Shown: positions 7,919 through 16,723 of the stretch, piece after piece
Position numbering within the stretch: the stretch's first letter is position 1
How the letters are laid out: each line of letters opens with the position of its first letter
Assembly: GCF_001509795.1 (NCBI RefSeq)
Contig: NZ_LLZN01000067.1
Coordinates: forward strand, 171,320 to 235,319
Length of the DNA stretch: 64,000 bases
DNA from: Streptomyces sp. NRRL WC-3605
GTDB taxonomy: Bacteria > Actinomycetota > Actinomycetes > Streptomycetales > Streptomycetaceae
Reading direction: 5' to 3'
Notes under the pieces: generated by a model
The model's database searches: none
Told to the model about the DNA's origin: nothing
What the model saw: the letters and a program-made list of their open reading frames with translations, nothing else
Made by a program: the position numbers and the translations under genes

Positions 7919-9157
7919 ATGGACACCGAGACGACGTTCCCGCCGATCATCTCCGTGGACGACCACACGGTCGAGCCGCCCACCGTCTGGCAGGACCGGC
8001 TCCCGAAGAAGCACCGGGACACCGGCCCGCGCATCGTGCGCGCCCCCCTGAAGGACATGACCTTCCTGGGCGGCCGGTTCAAACCCGTCATGGGCCGCCC
8101 CGGGGACGAGGGCCCGGTCGGCGACTGGTGGGTGTACGAGGACCTGCACCGCCCCCTCACCCGCCTCGACACGGCCGTCGGATACTCCCGCGACGAGATC
8201 AGGCTCGAGGTCATCACCTACGAGCAGATGCGCCCGGGCTCCTACGACGTCCCCGCCCGCCTCGCCGACATGGACGTCAACCACGTCCGGTCCGCGCTCT
8301 GCTTCCCGACCTTCCCGCGCTTCTGCGGGCAGACCTTCACCGAGGCCGCCGACCGCGAGCTGGCCCTGCTGTGCGTGCGCGCCTACAACGACTGGACGGT
8401 GGAGGAGTGGTGCGGGCCCGCCGCCCACGGGCGGCTCATTCCGCTCACCCTCATCCCGCTCTGGGACGCGGAGCTCGCGGCGGCCGAGGTGCGGCGCAAC
8501 GCCGCCCGGGGCGTGCGGGCCGTCGCCTTCTCCGAGATACCCCCGCACCTGGGCCTGCCCTCGATCCACACCGACGACTGGGACCCCTTCCTCGCCGCCT
8601 GCGACGAGACCGGCACGGTCGTCGCCATGCACATCGGCTCCTCCAGCCGGATGCCCTCCACCTCGGCCGACGCCCCGCCCGCCGTCGGCTCCACCATCAC
8701 CTTCGCCAACTGCTGCTTCTCGATGGTCGACTGGCTGATGAGCGGCAAGTTCGAGCGCTTCCCGAACCTGAGGGTGATGTACGCCGAGGGCCAGATCGGC
8801 TGGATCCCCTACATCCTGGAGCGCGCCGACGTCGTCTGGGAGGAGAACCGCGGCTGGGGCGGCGTCGCCGACAAGGTGCACCGCCCGCCGTCCGAGCTGT
8901 TCGCCGGGCACGTCCACGGCTGCTTCTTCGACGACGCCTTCGGCCTGCGCAACCTGGACGCCATCGGCGTCGGCAACGTCCTGTACGAGACCGACTACCC
9001 GCACTCCGACTCCACCTGGCCGAAGTCCCGCGAGGTCGGCGAGGCCCAGATGGGGCACCTGGACGCCGAGGTGGTCGAGCGGATCGTCCAGGGCAACGCC
9101 ATCGAGCTGCTGGGCCTGACCGGCGACGGACTGTGGCCGGGCGGCGGTGCCCGGTGA
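7919..9157 (+). CDS. Amidohydrolase-2 family metal-dependent hydrolase/decarboxylase
   Basis: A 412-residue TIM-barrel protein of the amidohydrolase-2 group. Metal-site features: N-terminal SVDDH (variant DxH), MHIGSSS in the middle and ETDYPHSDSTWP near the end. Relatives hydrolyse C-N or C-C bonds or decarboxylate ring acids; many lie in catabolic clusters of mycobacteria and Streptomyces with LLM oxygenases and FadD/SDR genes as here. ATG 7919 is preferred: it is placed where the operator promoter predicts a leaderless transcript, and only a weak GGTGA lies upstream. Its stop overlaps the start of the next gene by 4 bases. The substrate is unknown. Confidence 0.85.
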   Translation: MDTETTFPPIISVDDHTVEPPTVWQDRLPKKHRDTGPRIVRAPLKDMTFLGGRFKPVMGRPGDEGPVGDWWVYEDLHRPLTRLDTAVGYSRDEIRLEVITYEQMRPGSYDVPARLADMDVNHVRSALCFPTFPRFCGQTFTEAADRELALLCVRAYNDWTVEEWCGPAAHGRLIPLTLIPLWDAELAAAEVRRNAARGVRAVAFSEIPPHLGLPSIHTDDWDPFLAACDETGTVVAMHIGSSSRMPSTSADAPPAVGSTITFANCCFSMVDWLMSGKFERFPNLRVMYAEGQIGWIPYILERADVVWEENRGWGGVADKVHRPPSELFAGHVHGCFFDDAFGLRNLDAIGVGNVLYETDYPHSDSTWPKSREVGEAQMGHLDAEVVERIVQGNAIELLGLTGDGLWPGGGAR

Positions 9158-10077
9158 GCCTGCGCTACGGCATCCAGCTCCCCGTCCAGTCGCAGAGCAC
9201 GCTCTACGCGGAACCCTGGGAGGCCGCGGCCGGACCGGACGACCTCGTCGCCGTCGCCCGCGCCGCGGACCGCGCCGGCTTCGCGTACATCGCGAGCTGC
9301 GACCACGTGGGCGTCCCGCGCCGCCTGGCCGCCGCCATGAGCACCATCTGGTACGACCCCGTCGCCACGCTCGCCTTCCTCGCCGCCGCGACCGAGCGGA
9401 CCCTGCTGCTCAGCCATGTCGCCGTCGTCGGACTGCGGCACCCGCTGCTGTCCGCCAAGCAGTACGCCACGCTCGACCACCTCAGCGGCGGACGGCTGGT
9501 CCTCGGCGTCGGCGCCGGCCATGTCCGCGAGGAGTTCGACGCGCTGGGCGTGGACTTCGCGCGCCGGGGTGCCGTCCTCGACGAGTCGGTCGACGCCCTG
9601 CGCGCGGCGCTGGGGCCGGAGGAGTTCCCCGAACACCACGGCAAGCACTACGACTTCGCCGGTCTCGGGCAGCGCCCGCGCCCCGCCCAGGAGCACGTCC
9701 CGGTGTGGGTGGGCGGGTCCTCGCCCGCCGCCGTGCGGAGGGCCGCGCTCAAGGGGGACGGCTGGCTGCCGCAGGGCGACCCGCGCGACCGGCTCCCCGC
9801 GCAGATCGCCCGCATCCACCGGCTCCGGGAGGAGGCGGGCGTCGAGGGCCCCTTCACCGTGGGCGCCATCGCCGAGCCGCTGTACATCGGCACACCCGCC
9901 TGGGACGTGGGCCGCCGCACGCTCAGTGGGCCGCCGCGTGCGCTCGCCGAGTCGCTGCGGGCCTACCGGGCGATGGGTGTGCACCAGGTCCAGGTGCGGC
10001 TGCGCAGCCGCGGCCGGGCCGAGCTGGAGGACCAGATCGCCGCCTTCGGGGCCGAGGTCGCCCCGTGTCTGGACTGA
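9154..10077 (+). CDS. LLM-class flavin/F420-dependent oxidoreductase
   Basis: A 307-residue luciferase-like TIM barrel starting at the GTG overlapping the amidohydrolase stop. Family features: RYGIQLPVQ at the N-terminus, LLLSHVAVVGLRHPLLSAKQ, and the glycine segment LSGGRLVLGVGAGHVREEF; length is normal for the TIGR03619-type F420 group. It would oxidise or reduce an organic substrate with F420 (or FMN); the cofactor is inferred from the family and from the presence of F420 synthesis (fbiC) in the window. Third gene in a plus-strand operon with the amidohydrolase before and the SDR 9 bases after. Confidence 0.85.
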   Translation: MSLRYGIQLPVQSQSTLYAEPWEAAAGPDDLVAVARAADRAGFAYIASCDHVGVPRRLAAAMSTIWYDPVATLAFLAAATERTLLLSHVAVVGLRHPLLSAKQYATLDHLSGGRLVLGVGAGHVREEFDALGVDFARRGAVLDESVDALRAALGPEEFPEHHGKHYDFAGLGQRPRPAQEHVPVWVGGSSPAAVRRAALKGDGWLPQGDPRDRLPAQIARIHRLREEAGVEGPFTVGAIAEPLYIGTPAWDVGRRTLSGPPRALAESLRAYRAMGVHQVQVRLRSRGRAELEDQIAAFGAEVAPCLD

Positions 10078-10086
10078 GGGGGAGCC

Positions 10087-10857
10087 ATGGGCAGGCTGGA
10101 CGGCCGGGTCGTGATCGTCACCGGCGCGGCACGCGGGCAGGGGGAGCAGGAGGCACGGCTGTTCCGGGCCGAGGGCGCCGAGGTGATCGTGGCCGACGTG
10201 CTGGACGACCGGGGGGAGGCGCTGGCGAAGGAGCTGGGGGCGCGCTACACGCACCTGGACGTCGGCGAGGAGGAGGACTGGCGGGCGGCGGTGGCGGCCG
10301 CCAAGGAGGCGTACGGGCACGTCGACGGCCTGGTGAACAACGCCGGCATCCTGCGCTTCCACGCCCTCGTGGACACCCCGCTGGAGGAGTTCATGCAGGT
10401 CGTGCGGGTGAACCAGGTGGGCTGCTTCCTGGGGACGAAGACCGTGGCACCCGAGCTGGCGGACGGGGGCACGATCGTGAACACCGCCTCGTACACGGGC
10501 CTGACCGGCATGGCGGCCGTGGGGGCCTACGCGGCCAGCAAGCACGCCGTCGTCGGCCTCACCCGGGTCGCCGCGCTGGAGCTGGCGCCCCGGGGCATCC
10601 GGGTCAACGCGATCTGCCCGGGGGCCGTGGACACCGCGATGGCGAACCCGGCCCGGCTGGAACCGGACGCGGAGCCGGAGGCGTCCGCCCGCGCGCTCGA
10701 CGGCCTCTACCGCAAGCTCGTGCCGCTGGGCCGGATCGGGCGGCCCGAGGAGGTCGCGCGGCTCGCGCTGTTCCTGACGTCGGAGGACTCCTCGTACATC
10801 ACCGGGCAGCCCTTCGTGATCGACGGCGGCTGGCTGGCCGGGGTGAACGTGATCTGA
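10087..10857 (+). CDS. Short-chain dehydrogenase/reductase
   Basis: A 256-residue classical SDR. Cofactor motif TGAARGQG (about residues 13-20), NNAG, catalytic Ser in VNTASYTG and YAASK (Tyr/Lys), and the C-terminal ITGQPFVIDGGW are all present. An acidic residue after strand 2 (VADV) favours NAD(H). Best general match is to hydroxysteroid/3-oxoacyl reductase-like SDRs; the substrate is unknown. ATG 10087 has GGGGGAG a few bases upstream. It closes the amidohydrolase-LLM-SDR operon; its stop overlaps a weak copy of the island operator (10854-10868). Confidence 0.88.
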   Translation: MGRLDGRVVIVTGAARGQGEQEARLFRAEGAEVIVADVLDDRGEALAKELGARYTHLDVGEEEDWRAAVAAAKEAYGHVDGLVNNAGILRFHALVDTPLEEFMQVVRVNQVGCFLGTKTVAPELADGGTIVNTASYTGLTGMAAVGAYAASKHAVVGLTRVAALELAPRGIRVNAICPGAVDTAMANPARLEPDAEPEASARALDGLYRKLVPLGRIGRPEEVARLALFLTSEDSSYITGQPFVIDGGWLAGVNVI

Positions 10858-10868
10858 CGTGCCGTCAT
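10854..10868. promoter_or_regulatory. Weak additional copy of the 15-bp operator
   Basis: CTGACGTGCCGTCAT matches the CTGACGRNNCGTCAG consensus at 13 of 15 positions and overlaps the SDR stop codon, 48 bases before a strong copy. Could help looping or cooperative binding, or be fortuitous. Confidence 0.35.
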
Positions 10869-10871
10869 CTC

Positions 10872-10930
10872 TTGACGGTCCACGCGGGCGGTGCCACAGT
10901 CGGCCGCACACAGATCTGACGGAGCGTCAG
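10872..10930 (+). promoter_or_regulatory. Promoter and operator in front of the second LLM gene
   Basis: TTGACG (10872-10877), 17 bp, CACAGT (10895-10900) is a reasonable promoter. Just downstream lies CTGACGGAGCGTCAG (10916-10930), extended to ATCTGACG/CGTCAGAT arms at 10914-10932, where a repressor would block the start of transcription. The operator belongs to the same family as those near 2650, 7890 and 30410. Confidence 0.65.
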
Positions 10931-10956
10931 ATAGAACCAGGGGACGGTGAACCGCC

Positions 10957-12075
10957 TTGGAATTCGGGCTCTTCGTACAGGGATACGTCGGCAGGCGCGC
11001 CGAGACCGACCCGCTCGCCGAGCACAAGGCGCTCATGGAGGAGACCGAGTACGTCATCCAGGCGGACCGGTCCGGGTTCAAGTACGCCTGGGCCTCCGAA
11101 CACCACTTCCTGGAGGAGTACTCGCACCTCTCCGCGAACGACGTGTTCCTCGGGTACCTCGCCCACGCGACGGAGCGGATCCATCTGGGGTCGGGGATCT
11201 TCAACCCGCTGGCGCAGGTCAACCACCCCGTGAAGGTCGCCGAGAAGGTGGCCATGCTCGACCATCTCACCCAAAACCGCTTCGAGTTCGGCAGTGGGCG
11301 GGGGGCCGGGTCGCACGAGATCCTGGGCTTCATCCCGGGCGTCACCGACATGAACTTCACCAAGGAGATCTGGGAGGAGACCATCGCCGAGTTCCCCAAG
11401 ATGTGGCTCCAGGACGAGTACGCCGGCTTCCAGGGCAAGCACTGGTCGCTCCCGCCGCGCAAGGTCCTGCCGAAGCCGTACGGGAGGTCGCACCCGGCCA
11501 TGTGGTACGCCGCCGGGTCGCCGCCCTCGTACGCGATGGCCGCCCGCAAGGGGCTCGGGGTGCTCGGCTTCAGCGTGCAGAAGGTCTCCGACATGGAGTG
11601 GGTGCTGGAGCAGTACAAGACCGCCATCGTCGACGCCGAGCCGGTCGGGGACTTCGTCAACGACAACGTCATGGTGACGACCACCGCGATCTGCGCGCCG
11701 ACCCACGCCGAGGCCGTCGAGACCGCGGTGAACGGAGGGCTGCACTACCTGCCCTCGCTGGTCTTCCGGTACCACGACACCTTCCCGCGGCCCGAGGGCT
11801 TCCCCGAGTGGCCCGAGACGCTGCCGCCGTACACCGCCGAGTTCGTGGAGCTGCTCATCGAGGAGGAGCTGCTGATCTGCGGCGACCCGGACGAGGTGCT
11901 CACCCAGTGCAAGCGGTGGGAGCAGGCCGGGGCGGACCAGCTGAGCTTCGGGCTGCCGGTGGGGGTGCCGAAGGAGGAGACGTTGCGGACGATCCGGCTG
12001 ATCGGGGAGCACGTGATCCCGAAGATCGACACGGATCCCGTGCATCGGACGACGCGGTTCCGGCATTCCGCCTGA
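10957..12075 (+). CDS. LLM-class (luciferase-like) monooxygenase
   Basis: A 372-residue luciferase-like protein: MEFGLFVQGYVG, WASEHHFLEEYS (luciferase-type EHH), NRFEFGSGRGAGSHE and AMWYAAGSPPSYAMAARKG are in family order. Such proteins are flavin-dependent monooxygenases or F420 oxidoreductases and here probably oxygenate or dehydrogenate an intermediate of the island pathway. A stop codon at 10948 in this frame forces the start to TTG 10957; a GGGGA element lies about 12 bases upstream. It is separated from the SDR gene by 99 bases holding its own promoter and operator. Confidence 0.85.
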   Translation: MEFGLFVQGYVGRRAETDPLAEHKALMEETEYVIQADRSGFKYAWASEHHFLEEYSHLSANDVFLGYLAHATERIHLGSGIFNPLAQVNHPVKVAEKVAMLDHLTQNRFEFGSGRGAGSHEILGFIPGVTDMNFTKEIWEETIAEFPKMWLQDEYAGFQGKHWSLPPRKVLPKPYGRSHPAMWYAAGSPPSYAMAARKGLGVLGFSVQKVSDMEWVLEQYKTAIVDAEPVGDFVNDNVMVTTTAICAPTHAEAVETAVNGGLHYLPSLVFRYHDTFPRPEGFPEWPETLPPYTAEFVELLIEEELLICGDPDEVLTQCKRWEQAGADQLSFGLPVGVPKEETLRTIRLIGEHVIPKIDTDPVHRTTRFRHSA

Positions 12076-12082
12076 TCGCCGC

Positions 12083-12170
12083 GGGGGTGCGGGCCGTTGG
12101 CGACCGCGGGTGCGATGTGGCCGGTCGCGCAGTTCCCCACGCCCCTGGGCGGCACTGCCCGCGCCCCTAG
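12083..12170. repeat. Dispersed Streptomyces intergenic repeat (GGTCGCGCAGTTCCCC-type)
   Basis: The gap before the D-aminoacylase-like gene contains GGTCGCGCAGTTCCCCACG followed by GCCCCTGGGCGGCACTGCCC, the GC-rich palindromic unit that I recognise from many intergenic positions in Streptomyces chromosomes. Here it lies between two same-strand genes of the island, upstream of a GAGGAGG ribosome binding site. Confidence 0.55.
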
Positions 12171-12186
12171 TCGAGGAGGAACCGGC

Positions 12187-13917
12187 ATGCTCGATCACGT
12201 CATCAAGGGCGCCACCGTCGTCGACGGGACGGGCGCGCCCGCCTTCACCGCCGACGTCGGTGTCCGCGACGGGCGGATCGCCGTCGTCGGCCGGGTGACC
12301 GAGGAGGCCCGTGGCAGCGAGGACGCCTCCGGGCTCGTGCTGGCGCCCGGGTTCGTCGATCCGCACACCCACTACGACGCCCAGCTGTTCTGGGACCCGT
12401 ACGCCACCCCGTCCCTGAACCACGGGGTGACCACCGTCGTCGGCGGGAACTGCGGCTTCACGCTCGCCCCGCTGAACCCCGGCCGGCCCGGGGACGCCGA
12501 CTACACGCGCCGCATGATGTCCAGGGTCGAGGGCATGTCGCTGGTCGCGCTGGAGGAGGGCGCCCCCTGGAACTGGCACGGCTTCGGGGAGTACCTGGAC
12601 GCGCTCGAAGGGCGCATCGCGGTCAACGCCGGCTTCATGGTGGGGCACTGCGCGCTGCGGCGGTACGTGATGGGCGAGGACGCCGTCGGCGGCCGGCCGA
12701 GCGGCGAGCAGCTCGACGCGATGCTGCGGCTGCTGCACGACGCCATGGACGCCGGCGCCTGGGGCCTGTCCACCACCCAGTCCGCCACGCACTCCGACGG
12801 CGACGGCCGGCCCGTCGCCTCCCGGCACGCCGCACCGGCCGAGCTGCTCGCGCTGTCGAAGGCCGTCGGCGAGCACGAGGGCACCCAGATCGAGGCGATC
12901 GTCGCCGGGTGCCTCGACCAGTTCAGCGACGCCGAGATCGACCTGCTCGTGGAGATGAGCGCGGCCGCCGGGCGCCCCCTGAACTGGAACGTGCTCACCG
13001 TCGACGCGGCCGTGCCCGAGCGCGTCCCCCGGCAGCTGCTGGCGAGCGAACGGGCCCGCAGGGCGGGCGGCCGGATCGTCGCCCTGACCATGCCGATCCT
13101 CACGCCGATGAACATGTCGCTGGGCACCTTCTGCGCCCTCAACCTGATCCCCGGCTGGGGCGAGGTGCTGGGGCTGCCGGTGCCCGAGCGGATCACCCGG
13201 CTGCGGGACCCCGCCGTGCGGGCGGAGCTGCTGCGGCACGCCCGGTCCAGGGAGGCGGGCGTCTTCCGGCGGCTGACGAACTTCGCGCGGTACGTCGTCG
13301 GCGACACCTACAGCGACGCCAACCGCGGCCTGACCGGACGCGTCGTCGGGGACATCGCCGCCGAGCGCGGCCAGGAACCCTTCGCGTGCCTGGTGGAGAT
13401 CTGCGCCCACGACGACCTGCGGACGGTCCTGTGGCCCATGCCCACCGACAACGACCCGGCCTCCTGGGCGCTGCGCGCCGAGACCTGGCGGCACGAGGAC
13501 GTCCTGCTCGGCGGCTCCGACGCCGGGGCGCACCTGGACCGGATGTGCGGGGCGCCGTACACCACCCGGTTCCTCGGCGACTGTCTGCGCGGGCGCCGGC
13601 TCACCGGTGTGGAACAGGCCGTGAAGATGCTCACCGACGACCCGGCGCGGCTCTTCGGGCTGCGCGGGCGCGGACGGATCCAGGAAGGCTTCCACGCGGA
13701 CCTGGTGCTGTTCGACCCGGAGCGTGTCGACGCCGCCCCGGCCACCCTGGTGCACGACCTGCCGGGTGAGAGCCCGCGGCTGGACTCCCGTGCGCTCGGC
13801 GTACGGGCCGTGTGGGTCAACGGCGTCGAGGCGATCCGCGACGACGTGGTGACCGGGGCCGTGCCGGGCCGGGTGCTGCGCTCGGGCCGGGACACCGGGA
13901 CGGTGGCCACCCGGTGA
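12187..13917 (+). CDS. D-aminoacylase/amidohydrolase-3 family protein
   Basis: A 576-residue amidohydrolase with the metal motif DPHTHYDAQ (about residues 58-66), GHCALRRYVMG, and GSDAGAHLD near 445-455; the N-terminal small beta domain begins HVIKGATVVDGTG. The family includes N-acyl-D-amino-acid deacylases, but many long members in actinobacterial catabolic clusters act on unknown cyclic or amide substrates. GAGGAGG lies 6-7 bases before the ATG. Its end overlaps the aldehyde dehydrogenase start by 4 bases, so the two are one operon, possibly transcribed from the LLM promoter. Confidence 0.85.
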   Translation: MLDHVIKGATVVDGTGAPAFTADVGVRDGRIAVVGRVTEEARGSEDASGLVLAPGFVDPHTHYDAQLFWDPYATPSLNHGVTTVVGGNCGFTLAPLNPGRPGDADYTRRMMSRVEGMSLVALEEGAPWNWHGFGEYLDALEGRIAVNAGFMVGHCALRRYVMGEDAVGGRPSGEQLDAMLRLLHDAMDAGAWGLSTTQSATHSDGDGRPVASRHAAPAELLALSKAVGEHEGTQIEAIVAGCLDQFSDAEIDLLVEMSAAAGRPLNWNVLTVDAAVPERVPRQLLASERARRAGGRIVALTMPILTPMNMSLGTFCALNLIPGWGEVLGLPVPERITRLRDPAVRAELLRHARSREAGVFRRLTNFARYVVGDTYSDANRGLTGRVVGDIAAERGQEPFACLVEICAHDDLRTVLWPMPTDNDPASWALRAETWRHEDVLLGGSDAGAHLDRMCGAPYTTRFLGDCLRGRRLTGVEQAVKMLTDDPARLFGLRGRGRIQEGFHADLVLFDPERVDAAPATLVHDLPGESPRLDSRALGVRAVWVNGVEAIRDDVVTGAVPGRVLRSGRDTGTVATR

Positions 13918-15371
13918 GCCGGACCGAGGGGCAGCGTCTGTTCGTCGCCGGCTCCTGGGTGGAGCCGGACGGCGGGTCCTACGCCGTCGTCGACCCGGCG
14001 ACCGAGGAGACCGTCGGACAGGCACCTGAGGCCACGCCGGAGCAGGCGCGGGCGGCCTGTGCCGCGGCCCGCGCCGCCTTCGGGCCGTGGTCGCGCACCG
14101 CGCCGGAGGAACGGGCCGCCGTCCTCGCGCGGGCGGCCTCCCTCGTCCGGGACCGTCTCGTGCCGTACGCCGAGCTGGCCCGCGCCGAGACCGGCGCGAC
14201 CACGGCGACGGCCCGGGGCATGCAGGTGGGTGTCGCGGCGGCCCGCTTCCGCCGCTACGCCCGCGTCGAACCGGCCGAGTGGGCGATCCCTCCGCAGATC
14301 ACCGAGGCCGGGCCGATGGGCCGGGCCGGGGTGATGGGCGCGCTCGCCGTGCGGCAGCCCGTCGGCGTGGTCGCCTGCGTCACCTCGTACAACAACCCCT
14401 GGGCGAACCCGGCCGGCAAGATCGCGCCCGCGCTCGCGATGGGCAACACCGTCGTGGTGAAACCGGCGCCGCAGGACCCCCTGTCCGTCTACCGGATGGC
14501 GGAGGCGCTGGAGGAGGCGGGCGCGCCGCCCGGCGTGGTGAACGTCCTCTCGGCCCGTTCCGTGGCGGTCGGCGAGGCGGTCGTGTCGTCGCCGGACGTC
14601 GACATGGTGAGCTTCACCGGCTCCACCGCGGTCGGGCAGCGCATCGCCGAGGTGTGCGGGCGGGACATGCGGCGCCAGCTCATGGAACTGGGCGGGAAGG
14701 GCGCCGCGGTCGTCCTCGACGACGCCGACCTGGACTCGGCGGTCGCCGGGATCGGCACCACGTTCACCTTCTACAGCGGCCAGATCTGCACGGCCCCGAC
14801 CCGGGTGCTGGCCCAGCGTGGCGTGTACGGCCGCCTGGTGGAGCGGCTGGCGGCGTACGCGCGCCGGCTGCCGGTCGGCGACCCGCGGGAGCCGGGCACG
14901 GTGGTCGGCCCGGTGATCTCCCGGGCGCACCGCGATCGGGTGGAGTCGTACGTCGAACTGGGCCGCAAGGAGGGTGCGGTGGTGGTGGCGGGCGGCGAAC
15001 GCCCGGACCGCGCACGGGGCTTCTACGTGGCCCCGACCGTCCTGGCCGACTGCGCCAACGACATGCGCGTGGCCCGCGAGGAGATCTTCGGCCCGGTCGT
15101 CGTGGTCGTCCCCTTCGACGACGAGGAGGAGGGGGTCGCCCTCGCCAACGACAGCGACTACGGCCTCGTCGACTACGTCTGGTCCGGCGACGTGGCCCGC
15201 GCCTTCCGCGTGGCACGGCGGCTGCGGGCCGGCGGGGTCGGCGTGAACACCGTCGGCCGCAACATGGAGGCCCCGTTCGGAGGGTTCAGGAAGAGCGGGG
15301 TCGGCCGGGACGTCGGCTCGTACGCCCTGCACGCCTACAGCGAGGTGCAGTCGATCGTCTGGCCCGGCTGA
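13914..15371 (+). CDS. Aldehyde dehydrogenase (NAD(P)+)
   Basis: A 485-residue ALDH-superfamily enzyme oxidising an aldehyde to the acid. The general base (MELGGKGA, about residue 258) and nucleophile (SGQICTAPT, Cys about 290) are present, with SFTGSTAVGQ for cofactor binding and EEIFGPVV near the C-terminus. GTG start overlaps the preceding stop. Together with the amidohydrolase and LLM genes it suggests a hydrolysis-then-oxidation route feeding an acid to the acyl-CoA synthetase at 2.7 kb; that link is inference. It ends 1 base before the convergent Ddn-like gene's stop. Confidence 0.9.
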   Translation: MSRTEGQRLFVAGSWVEPDGGSYAVVDPATEETVGQAPEATPEQARAACAAARAAFGPWSRTAPEERAAVLARAASLVRDRLVPYAELARAETGATTATARGMQVGVAAARFRRYARVEPAEWAIPPQITEAGPMGRAGVMGALAVRQPVGVVACVTSYNNPWANPAGKIAPALAMGNTVVVKPAPQDPLSVYRMAEALEEAGAPPGVVNVLSARSVAVGEAVVSSPDVDMVSFTGSTAVGQRIAEVCGRDMRRQLMELGGKGAAVVLDDADLDSAVAGIGTTFTFYSGQICTAPTRVLAQRGVYGRLVERLAAYARRLPVGDPREPGTVVGPVISRAHRDRVESYVELGRKEGAVVVAGGERPDRARGFYVAPTVLADCANDMRVAREEIFGPVVVVVPFDDEEEGVALANDSDYGLVDYVWSGDVARAFRVARRLRAGGVGVNTVGRNMEAPFGGFRKSGVGRDVGSYALHAYSEVQSIVWPG

Positions 15372-15372
15372 G

Positions 15373-15768
15373 TCAGTCCGCCAGGTCCACGCGGACCGTC
15401 AGCAGGTCCGTCCCGAGGGCCCGTACGGCCGAGCTGTTGAAGCGCGGGAGCCGCCGCAGCCGGGCCACCGGGTCGTCGTCCGGCAGCAGCCGGGCCGTAC
15501 CGGAGTACCAGCGGCCCTTCACGCGTACCCGCACCCGGGGGTCCGCCTTGATGTTGCGCACGTACTGGGACCGCTCCCCGAACTCCGACACCAGCCAGAA
15601 CACGTCCCCGTCCCGGCGCCCGCCCACCGGCGTCCGCCGGGGCAGGCCGGACACCCGGCCCGTGGTTTCCAGCAGCGTCTGGAAGGGCATGCGGCGCAGT
15701 ACCGGATTTCCCACATGGCGCTGGAACGCGGTGGCGGCACGGAACCTGACGTCGTCGAGGCGTGACAT
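15373..15768 (-). CDS. Ddn-like F420-dependent nitroreductase family protein (DUF385)
   Basis: A 131-residue split beta-barrel protein. FQTLLETTGRVSGLPRRTPVGG followed by VFWLVSEFGERSQYVRNIKADPRVRVRVKGRWYSGTARL (partly shown as a pattern: TTGR.SG..R.TP, S..G....W..N......V) is the Ddn signature for deazaflavin (F420H2)-dependent reductases or quinone reductases. Length is at the short end of the family. ATG 15768 has AGGAG 10 bases upstream. It is convergent with the aldehyde dehydrogenase gene and divergent from the EEP-family gene. Cofactor F420 is inferred from the family. Confidence 0.8.
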   Translation of the reverse strand: MSRLDDVRFRAATAFQRHVGNPVLRRMPFQTLLETTGRVSGLPRRTPVGGRRDGDVFWLVSEFGERSQYVRNIKADPRVRVRVKGRWYSGTARLLPDDDPVARLRRLPRFNSSAVRALGTDLLTVRVDLAD

Positions 15769-15879
15769 GACGGCTAGTCTCCTGTCTCCCGGGGGACGCC
15801 GGGCCGCGCCCGGCGACATGTCGCCGGACCGTAGCCTGCGAGGCTCCCGGCACGCCAGGACGAGAGCGGGTGGCAGCTG

Positions 15880-16695
15880 ATGCGGGTCGTGACGTGGAAC
15901 CTGTGGTGGCGTTTCGGCCCCTGGCAGGACCGGCGCAAGGCCATCCTCACCGCACTGCGCGACCTGCGCCCCGACGTCGTCGGACTCCAGGAGGTCTGGG
16001 CCGCCGACGGCGAGAACCAGGCCGAGTGGCTGGCCGGCGAACTCGGCCTGCACTGGGCGTGGGCGCCCTTCCCGGCCCCGGAGCGCTGGCGCGCGCGGAT
16101 CGGCGACCCGTCCGCCGACGTCGGCGTCGCCGTCCTCAGCCGCTGGCCCGTCGCCGCGCGGCACACCCTGCGTCTGCCCGTGCCCGCCGACCTCGACGAC
16201 GGCCGCCTCGCGCTGCACACCCGGCTGGCCGCCCCCGGCTACGACATCCCGTTCTTCACCACCCACCTGACCTCCGTCCCGTACGCCTCGGCGGTCCGCG
16301 TCGAACAGGTCACCGCCGTCGCCCGGTTCGTCGCCGAGCACCGCGGTGACACACCCTTCCCGCCCGTCGTCACGGGCGACTTCAACGCCTTCCCGGACTC
16401 CGACGAGGTCCGCCTCTTCAGCGGCCTGCGCACCGCGCCGCCCGTGCCCGGCCAGGTCTTCCTCGACGCCTGGGAGTACGCCGACCCGTCCGCCCCCGCC
16501 CTCACCTGGGACCCCGCCAACCCCCACGCCGCGGCCACGCTGGAGCCGGGCGCCCGCATCGACTACATCCACGTCGGCCCCCCGGGCGAGGGCGGCCTCG
16601 GCCACGTCCGCTCCGTCCGCCGAGCCTGCGACACCCCGATCGCCGGCACCTGGCCGTCCGACCACATGGCGGTCCTGGCGGACCTGTCGGACTGA
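15880..16695 (+). CDS. Endonuclease/exonuclease/phosphatase (EEP) family protein
   Basis: A 271-residue metal-dependent phosphodiesterase-fold protein. EEP motifs appear in order: VTWNLWW (Asn), GLQEVW (Glu), TTHLTS, TGDFNA (Asp/Asn), IDYIHV and SDHMAV (Asp/His at the end). Relatives cleave DNA, phospholipid head groups or inositol phosphates, and the substrate here cannot be told. No signal peptide. ATG 15880 follows a weak GGTGGCAG; the gap to the divergent Ddn-like gene (111 bases) must hold both promoters. Confidence 0.85.
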   Translation: MRVVTWNLWWRFGPWQDRRKAILTALRDLRPDVVGLQEVWAADGENQAEWLAGELGLHWAWAPFPAPERWRARIGDPSADVGVAVLSRWPVAARHTLRLPVPADLDDGRLALHTRLAAPGYDIPFFTTHLTSVPYASAVRVEQVTAVARFVAEHRGDTPFPPVVTGDFNAFPDSDEVRLFSGLRTAPPVPGQVFLDAWEYADPSAPALTWDPANPHAAATLEPGARIDYIHVGPPGEGGLGHVRSVRRACDTPIAGTWPSDHMAVLADLSD

Positions 16696-16723
16696 CGGAC
16701 CGGGCCGTCGCCGCGGGACCTGC

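Noticed and set aside
4927..10077. A 1716-codon plus-strand open frame
   Set aside because: The first part is antisense to the AfsR-type gene; only its end coincides with the real LLM gene starting at 9154.
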